A stretch of DNA of 64,000 nucleotides from NCBI RefSeq assembly GCF_000011085.1, contig NC_006396.1, positions 744,001 to 808,000 of the forward strand, read 5' to 3'. Position 1 is the first letter of the stretch. The number at the start of each line of letters is the position of its first letter. Position numbers and translations under genes: made by a program. Below are positions 8,613-17,237 of the stretch, in pieces. This DNA is from Haloarcula marismortui ATCC 43049. GTDB taxonomy: Archaea > Halobacteriota > Halobacteria > Halobacteriales > Haloarculaceae. The notes below the pieces were generated by a model that was given only the letters and a program-made list of their open reading frames with translations, made no database searches and had not been told where the DNA came from.

Positions 8613-9740
8613 ATGGATCTCTCCGCTGCGCAGCGAGCCATCCGTGACACCGTTCGAGAGTTTGCCGTCGAGGACATCCGCCCGAAAGCCGCTGATGCCG
8701 ACCGAGAACAATCGTTTCCCGAGGAATGCTGGGACGGGCTCGCGGATATCGACATCACCGGACTGACAACACCGGCGGAATACGGCGGCTTCGACGCCGA
8801 CAAACCGACGTACGCACTGGTCAACGAGGAACTCGCGTACGGGTCGCTCGCGGTCGCGACGGCGCTGTCGGTCCACTGTCTCGCGACCTCGTGTATCGCA
8901 CAGTTCGGCTCCAAAGCAGTGCAGGACGACTGGCTCCCGGAGATGGTCGACGGCCGCCCAGTCGGCGCGTTCGCGCTCTCGGAGCCACAGGCCGGGTCGA
9001 ACCCGCGGGAGATGTCGACCACTGCCCGGCGCGATGGCGATGAGTACGTCATCAACGGCGAGAAGCAGTGGATCACCAACGGCAAACGGTCTGGCGTCGT
9101 CATCGTCTTCGCGAAGGCCGACCCCGACGACCCGGATTCGATAACGCAGTTCCTGGTGCCGAAAGACACAGAGGGACTCACCGTCGGTGAGAAAGAGGAC
9201 AAACTCGGGCTCCGCGCGAGCGACACGACACCGCTCCAGTTCGACGGCGTCCGGGTTCCCGAGCGGTACCAGCTGACAGAGGAAGGTAAAGGGCTGGCCG
9301 CAGCCCTGTCGATTCTGACCACCGGTCGGGTCGCTATCGCTGCACAGGCTGTCGGACTCGCACAGTCAGCCCTCGACGAGGCCCTCGACTACGCCAAGGA
9401 ACGCGAGCAGTTCGACCAGCCGATCAGCGAGTTCCAGACGATTCAGCACAAACTCGCGGACATGGCGACGAACGTACAGGCGGCGCGGCTGCTGACGTGG
9501 AACGCCGCACAGCAACTGGAACGCGGCGAGGATGCGAGAGCGGCAGCGAGCATGGCGAAGTACTTCGCGAGCGAGACGGCGGTCGAGGTGGCTAACGAGG
9601 CGATCCAGATCCACGGCGGCTACGGCTACACGACTGACTACCCCGTCGAGCGGTTCTACCGCGACGCGAAGGTGACGACTATCTACGAGGGGACCAGCGA
9701 AATCCAGCAGAACATTATCGCGCAGGACTTGCTGGAGTGA
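8613..9740 (+). CDS. Acyl-CoA dehydrogenase
   Basis: An FAD-dependent dehydrogenase that introduces the alpha-beta double bond in acyl-CoA (beta-oxidation or branched-chain amino-acid breakdown). The 375-residue protein has the three-domain layout: an N-terminal helical domain (1-120), a middle beta domain ([28 protein letters not shown]) and a C-terminal helical domain ([30 protein letters not shown]). The catalytic base is E359 in [10 protein letters not shown], the position of short-chain enzymes. The chain-length preference cannot be read from the sequence. Electron-transfer flavoprotein genes are not nearby. Confidence 0.92.
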   Translation: MDLSAAQRAIRDTVREFAVEDIRPKAADADREQSFPEECWDGLADIDITGLTTPAEYGGFDADKPTYALVNEELAYGSLAVATALSVHCLATSCIAQFGSKAVQDDWLPEMVDGRPVGAFALSEPQAGSNPREMSTTARRDGDEYVINGEKQWITNGKRSGVVIVFAKADPDDPDSITQFLVPKDTEGLTVGEKEDKLGLRASDTTPLQFDGVRVPERYQLTEEGKGLAAALSILTTGRVAIAAQAVGLAQSALDEALDYAKEREQFDQPISEFQTIQHKLADMATNVQAARLLTWNAAQQLERGEDARAAASMAKYFASETAVEVANEAIQIHGGYGYTTDYPVERFYRDAKVTTIYEGTSEIQQNIIAQDLLE

Positions 9741-9788
9741 GTGGGCCGGGGCGAAGCGGTTTTGCGGGTGTCGGCCCTACCGCTTGGT

Positions 9789-10331
9789 GTGACACACGAC
9801 GCTGTGATTTACGACCTTGACGGGACGCTCGTCAGGCTGGCTGTCGACTGGGACACAGTGACCAGCGACGTGGCGACGGTCCTGCGCGAACGAAACGTCG
9901 AGCCCGAGAGCCGTGACCTCTGGGAGATGCTGACGCTGTCTTCGGAGACTGGCCACCGTGACGCCGTCGAAGCGGCGATCACCGACCACGAGCGGACCGG
10001 TGCGCATGAGTCAGACCGACTGGCCCTCGCCGAGGGGCTCCCACACAGCGTCCCCGTCGGCGTGTGCTCGCTCAACGCAGAGGAGGCGTGTCGGGCGGCG
10101 CTGGATGTGCATGACCTCGACAGCTACGTCGGTCCGGTTGTCGGCCGTGACACCGTCGAGTCACCGAAACCAGACCCGGAGGGACTACTAGCGATTACCG
10201 ATGAAATCGGCGTTGATCCCGAAGCGACGGTGTTCGTCGGCGATTCGGAGAGCGATGCGACGGCTGCACAGCGGGCCGGGATGACGTTCGAGTGGGCAAG
10301 CGAGTTCGATCAGGCCCGGTACCGCGCGTAA
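9789..10331 (+). CDS. HAD-superfamily hydrolase
   Basis: A 180-residue phosphatase-type protein. It has HAD motif I at the N-terminus (YDLDGTL, nucleophile D9 and acid D11), a helical cap insertion, motif III near SPKPDPEGLL, and motif IV in VFVGDSESDATAAQRAG. The layout resembles phosphoglycolate phosphatase-like enzymes, but the substrate cannot be told. A GTG start at 9789 (MTHDAVIYDLDGT) is chosen because it puts the DxD motif at the usual position. The longer frame from 9741 adds an unlikely leader. Its 3' end overlaps the oppositely directed DUF5822 gene by 22 bp. Confidence 0.85.
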   Translation: MTHDAVIYDLDGTLVRLAVDWDTVTSDVATVLRERNVEPESRDLWEMLTLSSETGHRDAVEAAITDHERTGAHESDRLALAEGLPHSVPVGVCSLNAEEACRAALDVHDLDSYVGPVVGRDTVESPKPDPEGLLAITDEIGVDPEATVFVGDSESDATAAQRAGMTFEWASEFDQARYRA

Positions 10332-10537
10332 AGATAGACGCAGACGGCCGTCAGGAACCAGATGAGCGCGCCGACGCGGACCGCGAACAGCGCTCGCGCG
10401 GTCCAAGTCTGGAGCGTGACCGCGGTCGACGCGAGCACGACGAGCGGCGAGCCGACCAGAATCGTCGTCACGAACGTGACCTGCATCACCCACCCGAAGT
10501 CCACGCCGTCGGGGTCCGTTTTCTCGACTGTTGGCAC
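10310..10537 (-). CDS. DUF5822 family two-helix membrane protein
   Basis: A 75-residue protein with GTG start (MPTVEKTDPDGVDFGWVMQ). Two transmembrane helices follow: roughly residues 18-38 (VTFVTTILVGSPLVVLAST) and 50-70 (AVRVGALIWFLTAVCVYLY), with a basic tail. The EKTDP(D/E)GVD(F/Y)GWVMQVTF opening is the hallmark of the haloarchaeal DUF5822 family as I recall it. The function is unknown. The gene is convergent with, and overlaps, the HAD hydrolase gene, and it diverges from panB. Confidence 0.75.
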   Translation of the reverse strand: MPTVEKTDPDGVDFGWVMQVTFVTTILVGSPLVVLASTAVTLQTWTARALFAVRVGALIWFLTAVCVYLYARYRA

Positions 10538-10634
10538 GTCTGATGGTACAGCCAGGTGCGGCAAGCGCCTTGCGGTTTCCCGGGCGAAGTGCGCAACCCG
10601 AACAGGTAAGGCCCAGGCGCGCCCCCGCTCGGAT

Positions 10635-11444
10635 ATGCCAACTGTCCGGGACCTGCAGGCGATGGCTGGTGAGGAGCCGATCACGATGCTGACAGCGTAC
10701 GACGCCGTTACCGCGAGCATCGTTGACGACACCGGCGTGGACGTCATTCTTGTCGGCGACAGCATGGGGAACGCCGTGCTCGGCCACGACGACACGCTCC
10801 CGGTCACGCTCGATGAGATGGCCTCCCGGGTCGGCGCGGTCGCACGCGGCGCGGACGACGCGCTGGTCGTCGCCGATATGCCGTTTCTCTCCTTCGGCGC
10901 GCACGAAAGCGAGAGCATCCAGAACTGTGGGCGAATGCTGAAAGAAGAGGGCGCAAACGCGATCAAGCTCGAATCTGGACCACATACAGTCGAACTGACC
11001 GAGCGGCTGACCGAGCTCGGAATCCCAACAATGGCCCACCTCGGGCTCACGCCACAGAGCGTGAACCAGACCGGCTACACGAGACAGGCGACGGGCCGTG
11101 AGGAGGCCGAGGAAATCCTCGACCTCGCGCGAGAGCACGAGGCCGCCGGCGCGTTCGCGCTGGTGCTCGAACACATCCCGGCCAACCTCGCGGCCAAGGT
11201 CACCGAGGCCGTTGATATCCCAACAATCGGTATTGGGGCCGGCGGTGACTGCGACGGTCAGGTGCTCGTTTTCACCGACGTGGTCGGCCTCTCGGAGTCC
11301 AGCCCGCCGTTCGCCGAGCAGTTCGGCGACGTTCGCGGTGAGGTGGCCGACGCTGTCGACGAGTACATCGACGCCGTTGAGTCCGGCGAGTTCCCGCGCG
11401 AGTCACACAGCCACACCGAAGACGAACTCGACGACCTGTACTGA
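10635..11444 (+). CDS. panB: 3-methyl-2-oxobutanoate hydroxymethyltransferase
   Basis: Transfers a hydroxymethyl group from methylene-tetrahydrofolate to alpha-ketoisovalerate to give ketopantoate, the committed step toward pantothenate and CoA. The 269-residue TIM-barrel protein shows the family's landmarks: MLTAYDAVTASIVDDTGVDVILVGDSMGN at the start (metal-binding Asp in VGDS), VADMPFLSFG, AIKLESG, MAHLGLTPQSV, and IPTIGIGAGGDCDGQVLVFTDVVGL. The length is typical. It lies 97 bp from the divergent DUF5822 gene. Confidence 0.95.
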   Translation: MPTVRDLQAMAGEEPITMLTAYDAVTASIVDDTGVDVILVGDSMGNAVLGHDDTLPVTLDEMASRVGAVARGADDALVVADMPFLSFGAHESESIQNCGRMLKEEGANAIKLESGPHTVELTERLTELGIPTMAHLGLTPQSVNQTGYTRQATGREEAEEILDLAREHEAAGAFALVLEHIPANLAAKVTEAVDIPTIGIGAGGDCDGQVLVFTDVVGLSESSPPFAEQFGDVRGEVADAVDEYIDAVESGEFPRESHSHTEDELDDLY

Positions 11445-11466
11445 GCGGTCACATCGGTATGTCGAC

Positions 11467-12195
11467 CTACCCGGCTGCGGTCGTCTGATTTTCCATCCAG
11501 GCGTCGTACCCGGACTGGTTCTTGACGACGACGGTGGCGTCCATCTTACTGTGTCCGGCCCCGCACATCTCGGCGCAGTACAGTCGGTACTCGCCGGGTT
11601 CGGTGGCGTGGGTCCGGGCTGTCATCGTCCGGCCGGGGAAGATGTCCTGTTTGACGCCCAGTTGTGGAATGTAGATGGCGTGAATCACATCTGTTGTCCG
11701 CAGCCTGAACGTGACGTTCTTGTCGGCCGGAAGAACGAGCCGTTCCTCTGTCGTAACGCTGGCCTCGCCGTAGGAGAACTCCCACCCCCACTGGTAGGCA
11801 AGGACATCTATCTGCGTATCCTCCGCGAAGGCGTCGCCCCCGCCGGCGGATGCCTCGGCTGCTGCGGGCGTGATGTAGGGGTTGGCCATCACCACGAACG
11901 CCGAAACACCGACGAAGACGAGTATCGCGCCCGTCGCGGCCGTCCAGGTCACCTCTAGCGCCGGGTCGTCAACAGTCGGCTTCGGGTCGTCGTTGTTTCG
12001 GAACCGGTAGATCACGTACACAAGCGTGAGTTCCACGAATAGCGTCAGTGGCAGGGCGACGTACAGGAGTTGTTCGTTGAGGTCGTCGATAGCAGCCCTG
12101 TTGACCGACTGCGCTGTGACCGGAGCAGCAAGTAGCGAGAGCCCGACCACGACAAGGCCCGCCTGAAGCACGCGCCTTCGGAGACGCATTGTCAC
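11467..12195 (-). CDS. coxB: Cytochrome c oxidase subunit II (CuA subunit)
   Basis: Receives electrons from the donor (probably halocyanin in haloarchaea) at the extracellular face and passes them to subunit I. The 242-residue protein has an N-terminal signal/anchor (residues 1-28) and two transmembrane helices (about 42-64 and 87-110). The cupredoxin domain has the CuA site C207-x-E209-x-C211-x3-H215-x2-M218 and the upstream histidine in DVIHAIYIPQL. It ends 22 bp from panB (convergent) and is divergent from coxA, with which it shares a 170-bp promoter region. Confidence 0.95.
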   Translation of the reverse strand: MTMRLRRRVLQAGLVVVGLSLLAAPVTAQSVNRAAIDDLNEQLLYVALPLTLFVELTLVYVIYRFRNNDDPKPTVDDPALEVTWTAATGAILVFVGVSAFVVMANPYITPAAAEASAGGGDAFAEDTQIDVLAYQWGWEFSYGEASVTTEERLVLPADKNVTFRLRTTDVIHAIYIPQLGVKQDIFPGRTMTARTHATEPGEYRLYCAEMCGAGHSKMDATVVVKNQSGYDAWMENQTTAAG

Positions 12196-12365
12196 ACTGT
12201 ACCAATCGCCATGTCAAATAACTTGCCCAACGTTGCGTTAACTGAGGGGCGATCGCCGCAAGATCCGGGTCTCCGTGTGGTTTTATGAGCGTGGGCGTGT
12301 CAGAAATTGGTAACGTATAGCATGGCGACACGAGCAACCGTTCCGGCACGGCACGTCACACACAG

Positions 12366-14648
12366 ATGCTAAACAGGGCTATCGTTGAGGGAACCGCTCT
12401 CGCTGTGCTGGCCCTGGCAGTGCTTTTCCTGTGGGTCCGGGAGCAACGGCAGGCGCGACCGGAGAGCGATGGCGGCTACACGACGCGGGAGGAGGTCGAA
12501 TTCGAAATCGGTCGAATCCAGTCTGAACTGTCCCGCTGGCTGACGACGACGGATCACCGGGACATCGGCTTGCTGTACATCTTTTTCGGCACCGCCGCCG
12601 GCCTATGGGGCGGTGTCGACGCGATGATGCTCCGGACGGAACTGCTGACGCCGCCGGCGGACATCTGGACGCCGGAGACGTACAACGCGCTATTTACCAC
12701 GCACGGGCTGACGATGCTGATATTCTTTGTCCTGCCCGTGTTTTTCGGCATCGGGAACTACGTCTTGCCGTTGCTCATCGGGGCCGACGACATGGCGTTC
12801 CCCCGCGTCAACGCTATTGGCTTCTGGCTCCTGCTGCCGGCGCTGATTCTGGTCCGAATGGGACTGATGATGCAGGTGCTCGGACAGGTGCTGAATCTGG
12901 TGCTCCCGGCGGACGCTATCCGGTTTTTTCTCACGATGCGCGAGGTGAGCGTCGGCTGGACGCTGTATGCGCCACTGTCTGTGCAACAGCCCAATCCACA
13001 GATAGACCTGCTGTTGCTCGGGTTACACCTGAGCGGCATCGCCACGACAGTCGGGGCCATCAACTTCATCACCACAATCGTCTACGAGCGCGGTGAGGGT
13101 GTCAGTTGGGCGAACCTCGACATCTTCTCGTGGAATATGCTCGTCACGAGCGGGATTGCACTGTTCGCCTTTCCGCTGCTGGGGAGCGCGCTCGTGATGC
13201 TCCTGCTAGACCGGAACCTCGGAACGGCCTTTTTCGCCACGGAGGGTGGCGGTGCCATCCTCTGGCAACACCTGTTCTGGTTCTGGGGCCACCCGGAGGT
13301 GTACATCCTCTTCCTTCCGGCGACGGGGCTGATGAGTCTTATTTTACCGAAGTTCGTCGGGCGAAAGCTCTTTGGCTACCAGTTCATCGTCTACTCGACA
13401 CTGGGGCTTGGCGTGCTCTCCTTTGGCGTCTGGGCGCATCATATGTTCACGACGAGTGCGGACCCGCGGGTCAAACTGTCGTTCATGGCGGTTTCCATCG
13501 CCATCGCCGTTCCGAGCGCGATCAAGGTGTTCAACTGGATCACGACGATGTGGGAGGGGAATATCCGCCTGACTGCGCCATTTATGCTCTGTGCCGGCGG
13601 CATCGGGACGTTCATAATCGGTGGCGTCACCGGCGTGTTCCTCGCCGTCATCCCGGTTGATATCCTCTATCACGGGACGTACTACGTCGTCGGCCACTTC
13701 CATCTCATCGTCGTCGGCATCATCCCGTTCCTGATGATCGCCGCGAGCTACTACTGGTATCCGCTCATCACTGGCCGGTGGTACGACACGCGGATGGCAC
13801 GGTTTCAGGCGCTGTTGATCGTCTTTGGCTCGTTCGTGACGTTCATGACGTTGCTGGTCATCGGTGGGCTGGGGCTCCCGCGACGGCAGACGATCTACCC
13901 GCCGGAGTATCAGCTTGCCCAACAGATTGCGACTGTGGGCGGCTACATCATCGGCCTGAGCGCCTTGTTATGGCTGTATAACATGCTTGTCTCGTACTGG
14001 CGGGGGACGCCCGTGACGACGACAGACCCGTGGGGCCTGAAGGCGACGAGCCAGTTCACCCGCGAGTGGCAGTGGTTCGAACAGCATATGATGGACAAAT
14101 ACGACATGGAGCCGACGGAGCCCGAGACGACACGGCGCTCCTACGCCCCCGAAGCCGAACCGACCGGGCTGGCCGGCGGCGTCGGCACCGTCGCCCAGAC
14201 GGTCTCTCGGAACGCCTGGATGGCCGCAGTCGGCGGGTTCGTCGGCACGGTCCTGATGAGCGGCGGACTCATCACGGCGATACTCATTGGCGTCCTCGTC
14301 CCGGTTTCGTTCGGTGAAATCGCCGAACTGGTCGGGCTGCCCGCGAATCCGGCAATCGGCGCGGTCCTGTTCCTCGTTGGCGGGACCGTCACCTGGCCGC
14401 TCCTGTTCCTTGCCTTTTCGGACTATCTCCCCGGTCGCCTCCTGTTCGAGACCGGGCTGGTGTTTGCGACACTGATATCTAGCGGGTTCGCCATCGCGTT
14501 TTACACCGGCCAGAGCGGGCTTACGTTCATCGGGTACCTCACGTTCGTGCTTGTCTCTCACTGGGCGTACGGCATTGGGCTAACCGTGACCTTCCAGTAC
14601 CTCAAATCGGACGAGACGCTCCGCAGCCGCGGCGGAGGAGGAAGCTAA
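12366..14648 (+). CDS. coxA: Cytochrome c oxidase subunit I with C-terminal membrane extension
   Basis: The proton-pumping haem-copper core of the aa3-type terminal oxidase. In this 760-residue protein the low-spin haem ligands are H113 (TTHGLTM) and H446. H444 (VGHFH) is the high-spin haem ligand. CuB is held by H309, H358 and H359, with the cross-linking Y313 (WFWGHPEVY). The protein is about 200 residues longer than a standard subunit I. It has an extra N-terminal helix (8-25), and after residue 600 about four more transmembrane helices that are not obviously subunit III, since coxC is a separate gene. The following small membrane gene starts 3 bp after its stop. Confidence 0.95.
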   Translation: MLNRAIVEGTALAVLALAVLFLWVREQRQARPESDGGYTTREEVEFEIGRIQSELSRWLTTTDHRDIGLLYIFFGTAAGLWGGVDAMMLRTELLTPPADIWTPETYNALFTTHGLTMLIFFVLPVFFGIGNYVLPLLIGADDMAFPRVNAIGFWLLLPALILVRMGLMMQVLGQVLNLVLPADAIRFFLTMREVSVGWTLYAPLSVQQPNPQIDLLLLGLHLSGIATTVGAINFITTIVYERGEGVSWANLDIFSWNMLVTSGIALFAFPLLGSALVMLLLDRNLGTAFFATEGGGAILWQHLFWFWGHPEVYILFLPATGLMSLILPKFVGRKLFGYQFIVYSTLGLGVLSFGVWAHHMFTTSADPRVKLSFMAVSIAIAVPSAIKVFNWITTMWEGNIRLTAPFMLCAGGIGTFIIGGVTGVFLAVIPVDILYHGTYYVVGHFHLIVVGIIPFLMIAASYYWYPLITGRWYDTRMARFQALLIVFGSFVTFMTLLVIGGLGLPRRQTIYPPEYQLAQQIATVGGYIIGLSALLWLYNMLVSYWRGTPVTTTDPWGLKATSQFTREWQWFEQHMMDKYDMEPTEPETTRRSYAPEAEPTGLAGGVGTVAQTVSRNAWMAAVGGFVGTVLMSGGLITAILIGVLVPVSFGEIAELVGLPANPAIGAVLFLVGGTVTWPLLFLAFSDYLPGRLLFETGLVFATLISSGFAIAFYTGQSGLTFIGYLTFVLVSHWAYGIGLTVTFQYLKSDETLRSRGGGGS

Positions 14649-14651
14649 CGG

Positions 14652-15176
14652 ATGAGCGATGGTGCTGACTCGTTCGTCTTCCAGTATCTCGCGCCCTTCG
14701 TTGGCGTCCTGCTCGTCGCGGTCGGTATCGCCGGAGCCGTGCCCGGCGGCTACGCGCTCATTGAGCCGGACCTGGAGAACTGCGGAAACCCGACTATCGG
14801 CGTCGAAGGGCCGGAGCGGACGGCCGAGCGGTTCAGCGGAGCCGAACCGGGACCGCGGCTCCCACAGGTAGCCTTCGAGGACCTCTCTTCGGCCGAGCAG
14901 ACGGCGTTTCTGACGGCTGTGGACGACCCAGTTGGTGAGCAGCAGGTCGTCGGTAGCGTGCCCAACGCCGACGCCTTCCGGCGCGGGGCCATCGTTACCT
15001 ACGAGGGTGAACAGTACTACGTGACCCTCGTCGCGGAGAACACCTGCTTCGCGGCCGCACCACTACAGTTCCCGCTTGGAGTGTTCGCCATTGCACTCGG
15101 ATTCCTCGGCGTTCTGGCCCCGCCACTGTACCGGCGGCTGGTGCGACTGGAACAGCGGGCCGGCCGGTCAGAGTAG
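14652..15176 (+). CDS. Small membrane protein of the oxidase locus, uncharacterised
   Basis: A 174-residue protein with one transmembrane helix at each end (about 11-35 and 138-160). The region between them is extracellular and contains two cysteines (DLENCGNPT and ENTCFAAA) that could form a disulfide. It starts 3 bp after coxA and is certainly co-transcribed, so an assembly factor or accessory subunit of the oxidase is a reasonable guess. I do not recognise the family with certainty. The stop at 15174-15176 faces coxC, which is convergent. Confidence 0.75.
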   Translation: MSDGADSFVFQYLAPFVGVLLVAVGIAGAVPGGYALIEPDLENCGNPTIGVEGPERTAERFSGAEPGPRLPQVAFEDLSSAEQTAFLTAVDDPVGEQQVVGSVPNADAFRRGAIVTYEGEQYYVTLVAENTCFAAAPLQFPLGVFAIALGFLGVLAPPLYRRLVRLEQRAGRSE

Positions 15177-15198
15177 CGGTCTCGCACTCAGAGCATGG

Positions 15199-16014
15199 TC
15201 AGAGCGCAGCGCCGACGTACAGCACGACGACGAGGAACACCCACACGAGGTCGACGAAGTGCCAGTACAGCGACGTGGTCCGGATAGCCGTGTCCCGTTC
15301 GGGCGCGTAATGGCCACGGAGCGCGCGCCCGAAGGCGATAGCGAGCAGCAGGACGCCGAGCGCGACGTGCAGACCGTGGAGACCGGTCAGGCCGTAGAAC
15401 GCGCTCCCGAACGCGCCCGAACCGATGCCGAACCCCTCCACGGCAACGAACTCGTAGTACTCGTACACCTGTCCGGCGAGGAAGACGACGCCGAGCGCGA
15501 GCGTCACCCCGAGCAGGCCGAGGAACCGGTCCCGGTTCCCGTCTTCGAGCGCCTCGTGCCCGTAATGGAGCGTCACGCTGCTAGCAAGCAGCAGCGCCGT
15601 GTTGATGACCACGAGCGAGCCGAGCAGCGGCGGGAGGTGGGCTGGCGGCCACGACCCGGCCCGAATGAAGGCATAGTAGACGAAACCGGCGGAGAAGGTC
15701 GCCACGTCGGAGACGAGAAACAGAATCATCGTTGTGGCGTACAGATCGGAATCGCCACCGCTGCGGTTCCGTAGGTAATCGGCGATGAAGGCCTCGTTAG
15801 CCCACCCGGCGAGTCCGGTCAGCAAGCCAATCGCACCAGCACCACCGAGGACAATCGGGACCACAGACGGGACCAGATCGAGCCCGACAAAGACCAGCCC
15901 GATACTCAGGTACAGCGACGCAGCGCCGACTGCAGCTAGCAGCGGCCACCGACTTCGGTGTTCGTGGCCGTCTTCGGCGACGCGTTCGGTTCCCGCCTCC
16001 GTCGATCCAGCCAT
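15199..16014 (-). CDS. coxC: Cytochrome c oxidase subunit III
   Basis: A 271-residue polytopic membrane protein with about seven helices. It has the family marks HLPPLLGSLVVINTALLLASSVTLHYG, a VFLAGQVYEYYEF helix with the buried acidic residue, GLHGLHVALGVLLL and the C-terminal SLYWHFVDLVWVFLVVVLY. Subunit III stabilises the oxidase and its proton uptake. It is transcribed toward the coxA operon, ending 22 bp from the small membrane gene, so the oxidase genes occupy three transcripts here. Confidence 0.94.
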   Translation of the reverse strand: MAGSTEAGTERVAEDGHEHRSRWPLLAAVGAASLYLSIGLVFVGLDLVPSVVPIVLGGAGAIGLLTGLAGWANEAFIADYLRNRSGGDSDLYATTMILFLVSDVATFSAGFVYYAFIRAGSWPPAHLPPLLGSLVVINTALLLASSVTLHYGHEALEDGNRDRFLGLLGVTLALGVVFLAGQVYEYYEFVAVEGFGIGSGAFGSAFYGLTGLHGLHVALGVLLLAIAFGRALRGHYAPERDTAIRTTSLYWHFVDLVWVFLVVVLYVGAAL

Positions 16015-16089
16015 GTGAATGCGTAGCAGTGGGTCCGGTAAAACGGTACCCCCGCGATCTGTGTGTCGGTTGCGGGACCCACCCGAATC

Positions 16090-16122
16090 TTTATCAAACC
16101 GTCAACCGACAGCGAGAATGTG
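16090..16122 (+). promoter_or_regulatory. Leaderless promoter of the biotin operon
   Basis: A TATA element TTTATCA at 16090-16096 lies about 27 bp before a GTG at 16120-16122. In haloarchaea this spacing puts the transcription start on or next to the start codon. It decides the bioB start: the in-frame ATG at 16063 lies upstream of the promoter and would not be transcribed. Confidence 0.7.
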
Positions 16123-17235
16123 GTTTACGAGACGGGCAACCAAACGGTAGACGACGCTGTCGCACGCGTGCTGGACGGCGAACGCCTCGACCGACGGGAC
16201 GGACTGGCTCTCATCGCACAGCCGGTCGACGACCTGGCGGCCGGGGCCGACTACGTGCGCACGCAACTGGGTGACGACACCGTCGACGCGTGTTCGATCG
16301 TAAACGCCAAAGCCGGGAACTGCGCGGAGGACTGTGGCTTCTGTGCCCAGTCAGTCCACTTCGACACCGGCATCGACAACTACGGCTTTCTCGGCCCGGA
16401 GAAGATACTCGAAGCCGCAAAGCGCGCCGAACGCGACGGCGCACAGCGGTTCGGTATCGTCGTCGCCGAGAAAGGCGTCTCGAAGGAGAATCGACCTGAG
16501 GAGTGGGCGGAGGTCCTCGAAGCCATCCGTCTCGTCCGCGACGAGACGGACGTGGAGGTCGACGCCAGTCTCGGCATCCTCACGGAGGAGGAGGCCGCGA
16601 TTCTGGCCGACGAGGGACTCAACCACTACAATCACAATATCGAGACCTCTCCCCGGTACTTCCCGGAGGTCGTCCAGACCCATACCTTCCAGAAGCGGGT
16701 CGAGACGCTCCGGGTCGCCAAGGACGCCGGCATGGACCTCTGTGCCGGCGTCATCCTTGGGATGGGCGAATCACCGACCGACAGGGTCGACGCGGCAATG
16801 GCCCTGCAGGACATCGGCATCTCCTCGCTTCCGGTGAACATCCTGAATCCGGTCGCTGGCACCCCCATGGCCGAACAGGGGCTGCCCGACATCACGACCG
16901 AGGAAGTCGTCAAGACCATCGCGGTGTACCGCCTGCTCCATCCAGAGTCCCGCGTGCGCCTGACCGGCGGGCGCGAGGTCAATCTCGACACGGACGGACA
17001 GGTGGCCGCGCTGGAGGCCGGTGCGGACGGCATCCTCACTGGCGATTACCTCACAACAGAGGGACAGACGGCAGCCGACGACCTCGAAATCATGGAGGAG
17101 GCCGGACTCGAGCCGAACACCGAGGCCAACGAGTTCGACCCCGAGGCGGTCAAAGAACGCGCGGCTGACGAGACAGAAACCGAGACGGCGGCAGGGACAG
17201 CACAGACGAAATCAGAACTCAAATCCGACGACTGA
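16120..17235 (+). CDS. bioB: Biotin synthase
   Basis: A radical-SAM enzyme that inserts sulfur into dethiobiotin. The 371-residue protein (GTG start) has the [4Fe-4S] cluster motif C68-x3-C72-x2-C75 in GNCAEDCGFCAQS. It also has the BioB blocks YNHNIETSPRYF (with N and H near substrate), GVILGMGESPTDRVD, LPVNILNPVAGTP and VRLTGGREVNL. The C-terminal 30 residues are an acidic/Thr-rich tail beyond the normal end. It is the first gene of bioB-bioU-bioF-bioD, with 2 bp to the next gene. Confidence 0.95.
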   Translation: MVYETGNQTVDDAVARVLDGERLDRRDGLALIAQPVDDLAAGADYVRTQLGDDTVDACSIVNAKAGNCAEDCGFCAQSVHFDTGIDNYGFLGPEKILEAAKRAERDGAQRFGIVVAEKGVSKENRPEEWAEVLEAIRLVRDETDVEVDASLGILTEEEAAILADEGLNHYNHNIETSPRYFPEVVQTHTFQKRVETLRVAKDAGMDLCAGVILGMGESPTDRVDAAMALQDIGISSLPVNILNPVAGTPMAEQGLPDITTEEVVKTIAVYRLLHPESRVRLTGGREVNLDTDGQVAALEAGADGILTGDYLTTEGQTAADDLEIMEEAGLEPNTEANEFDPEAVKERAADETETETAAGTAQTKSELKSDD

Positions 17236-17237
17236 CA

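Noticed and set aside
16063-16119. An ATG start for bioB at 16063
   Set aside because: The TATA element lies at 16090-16096, downstream of this codon, so the transcript would not include it; GTG 16120 fits leaderless initiation.
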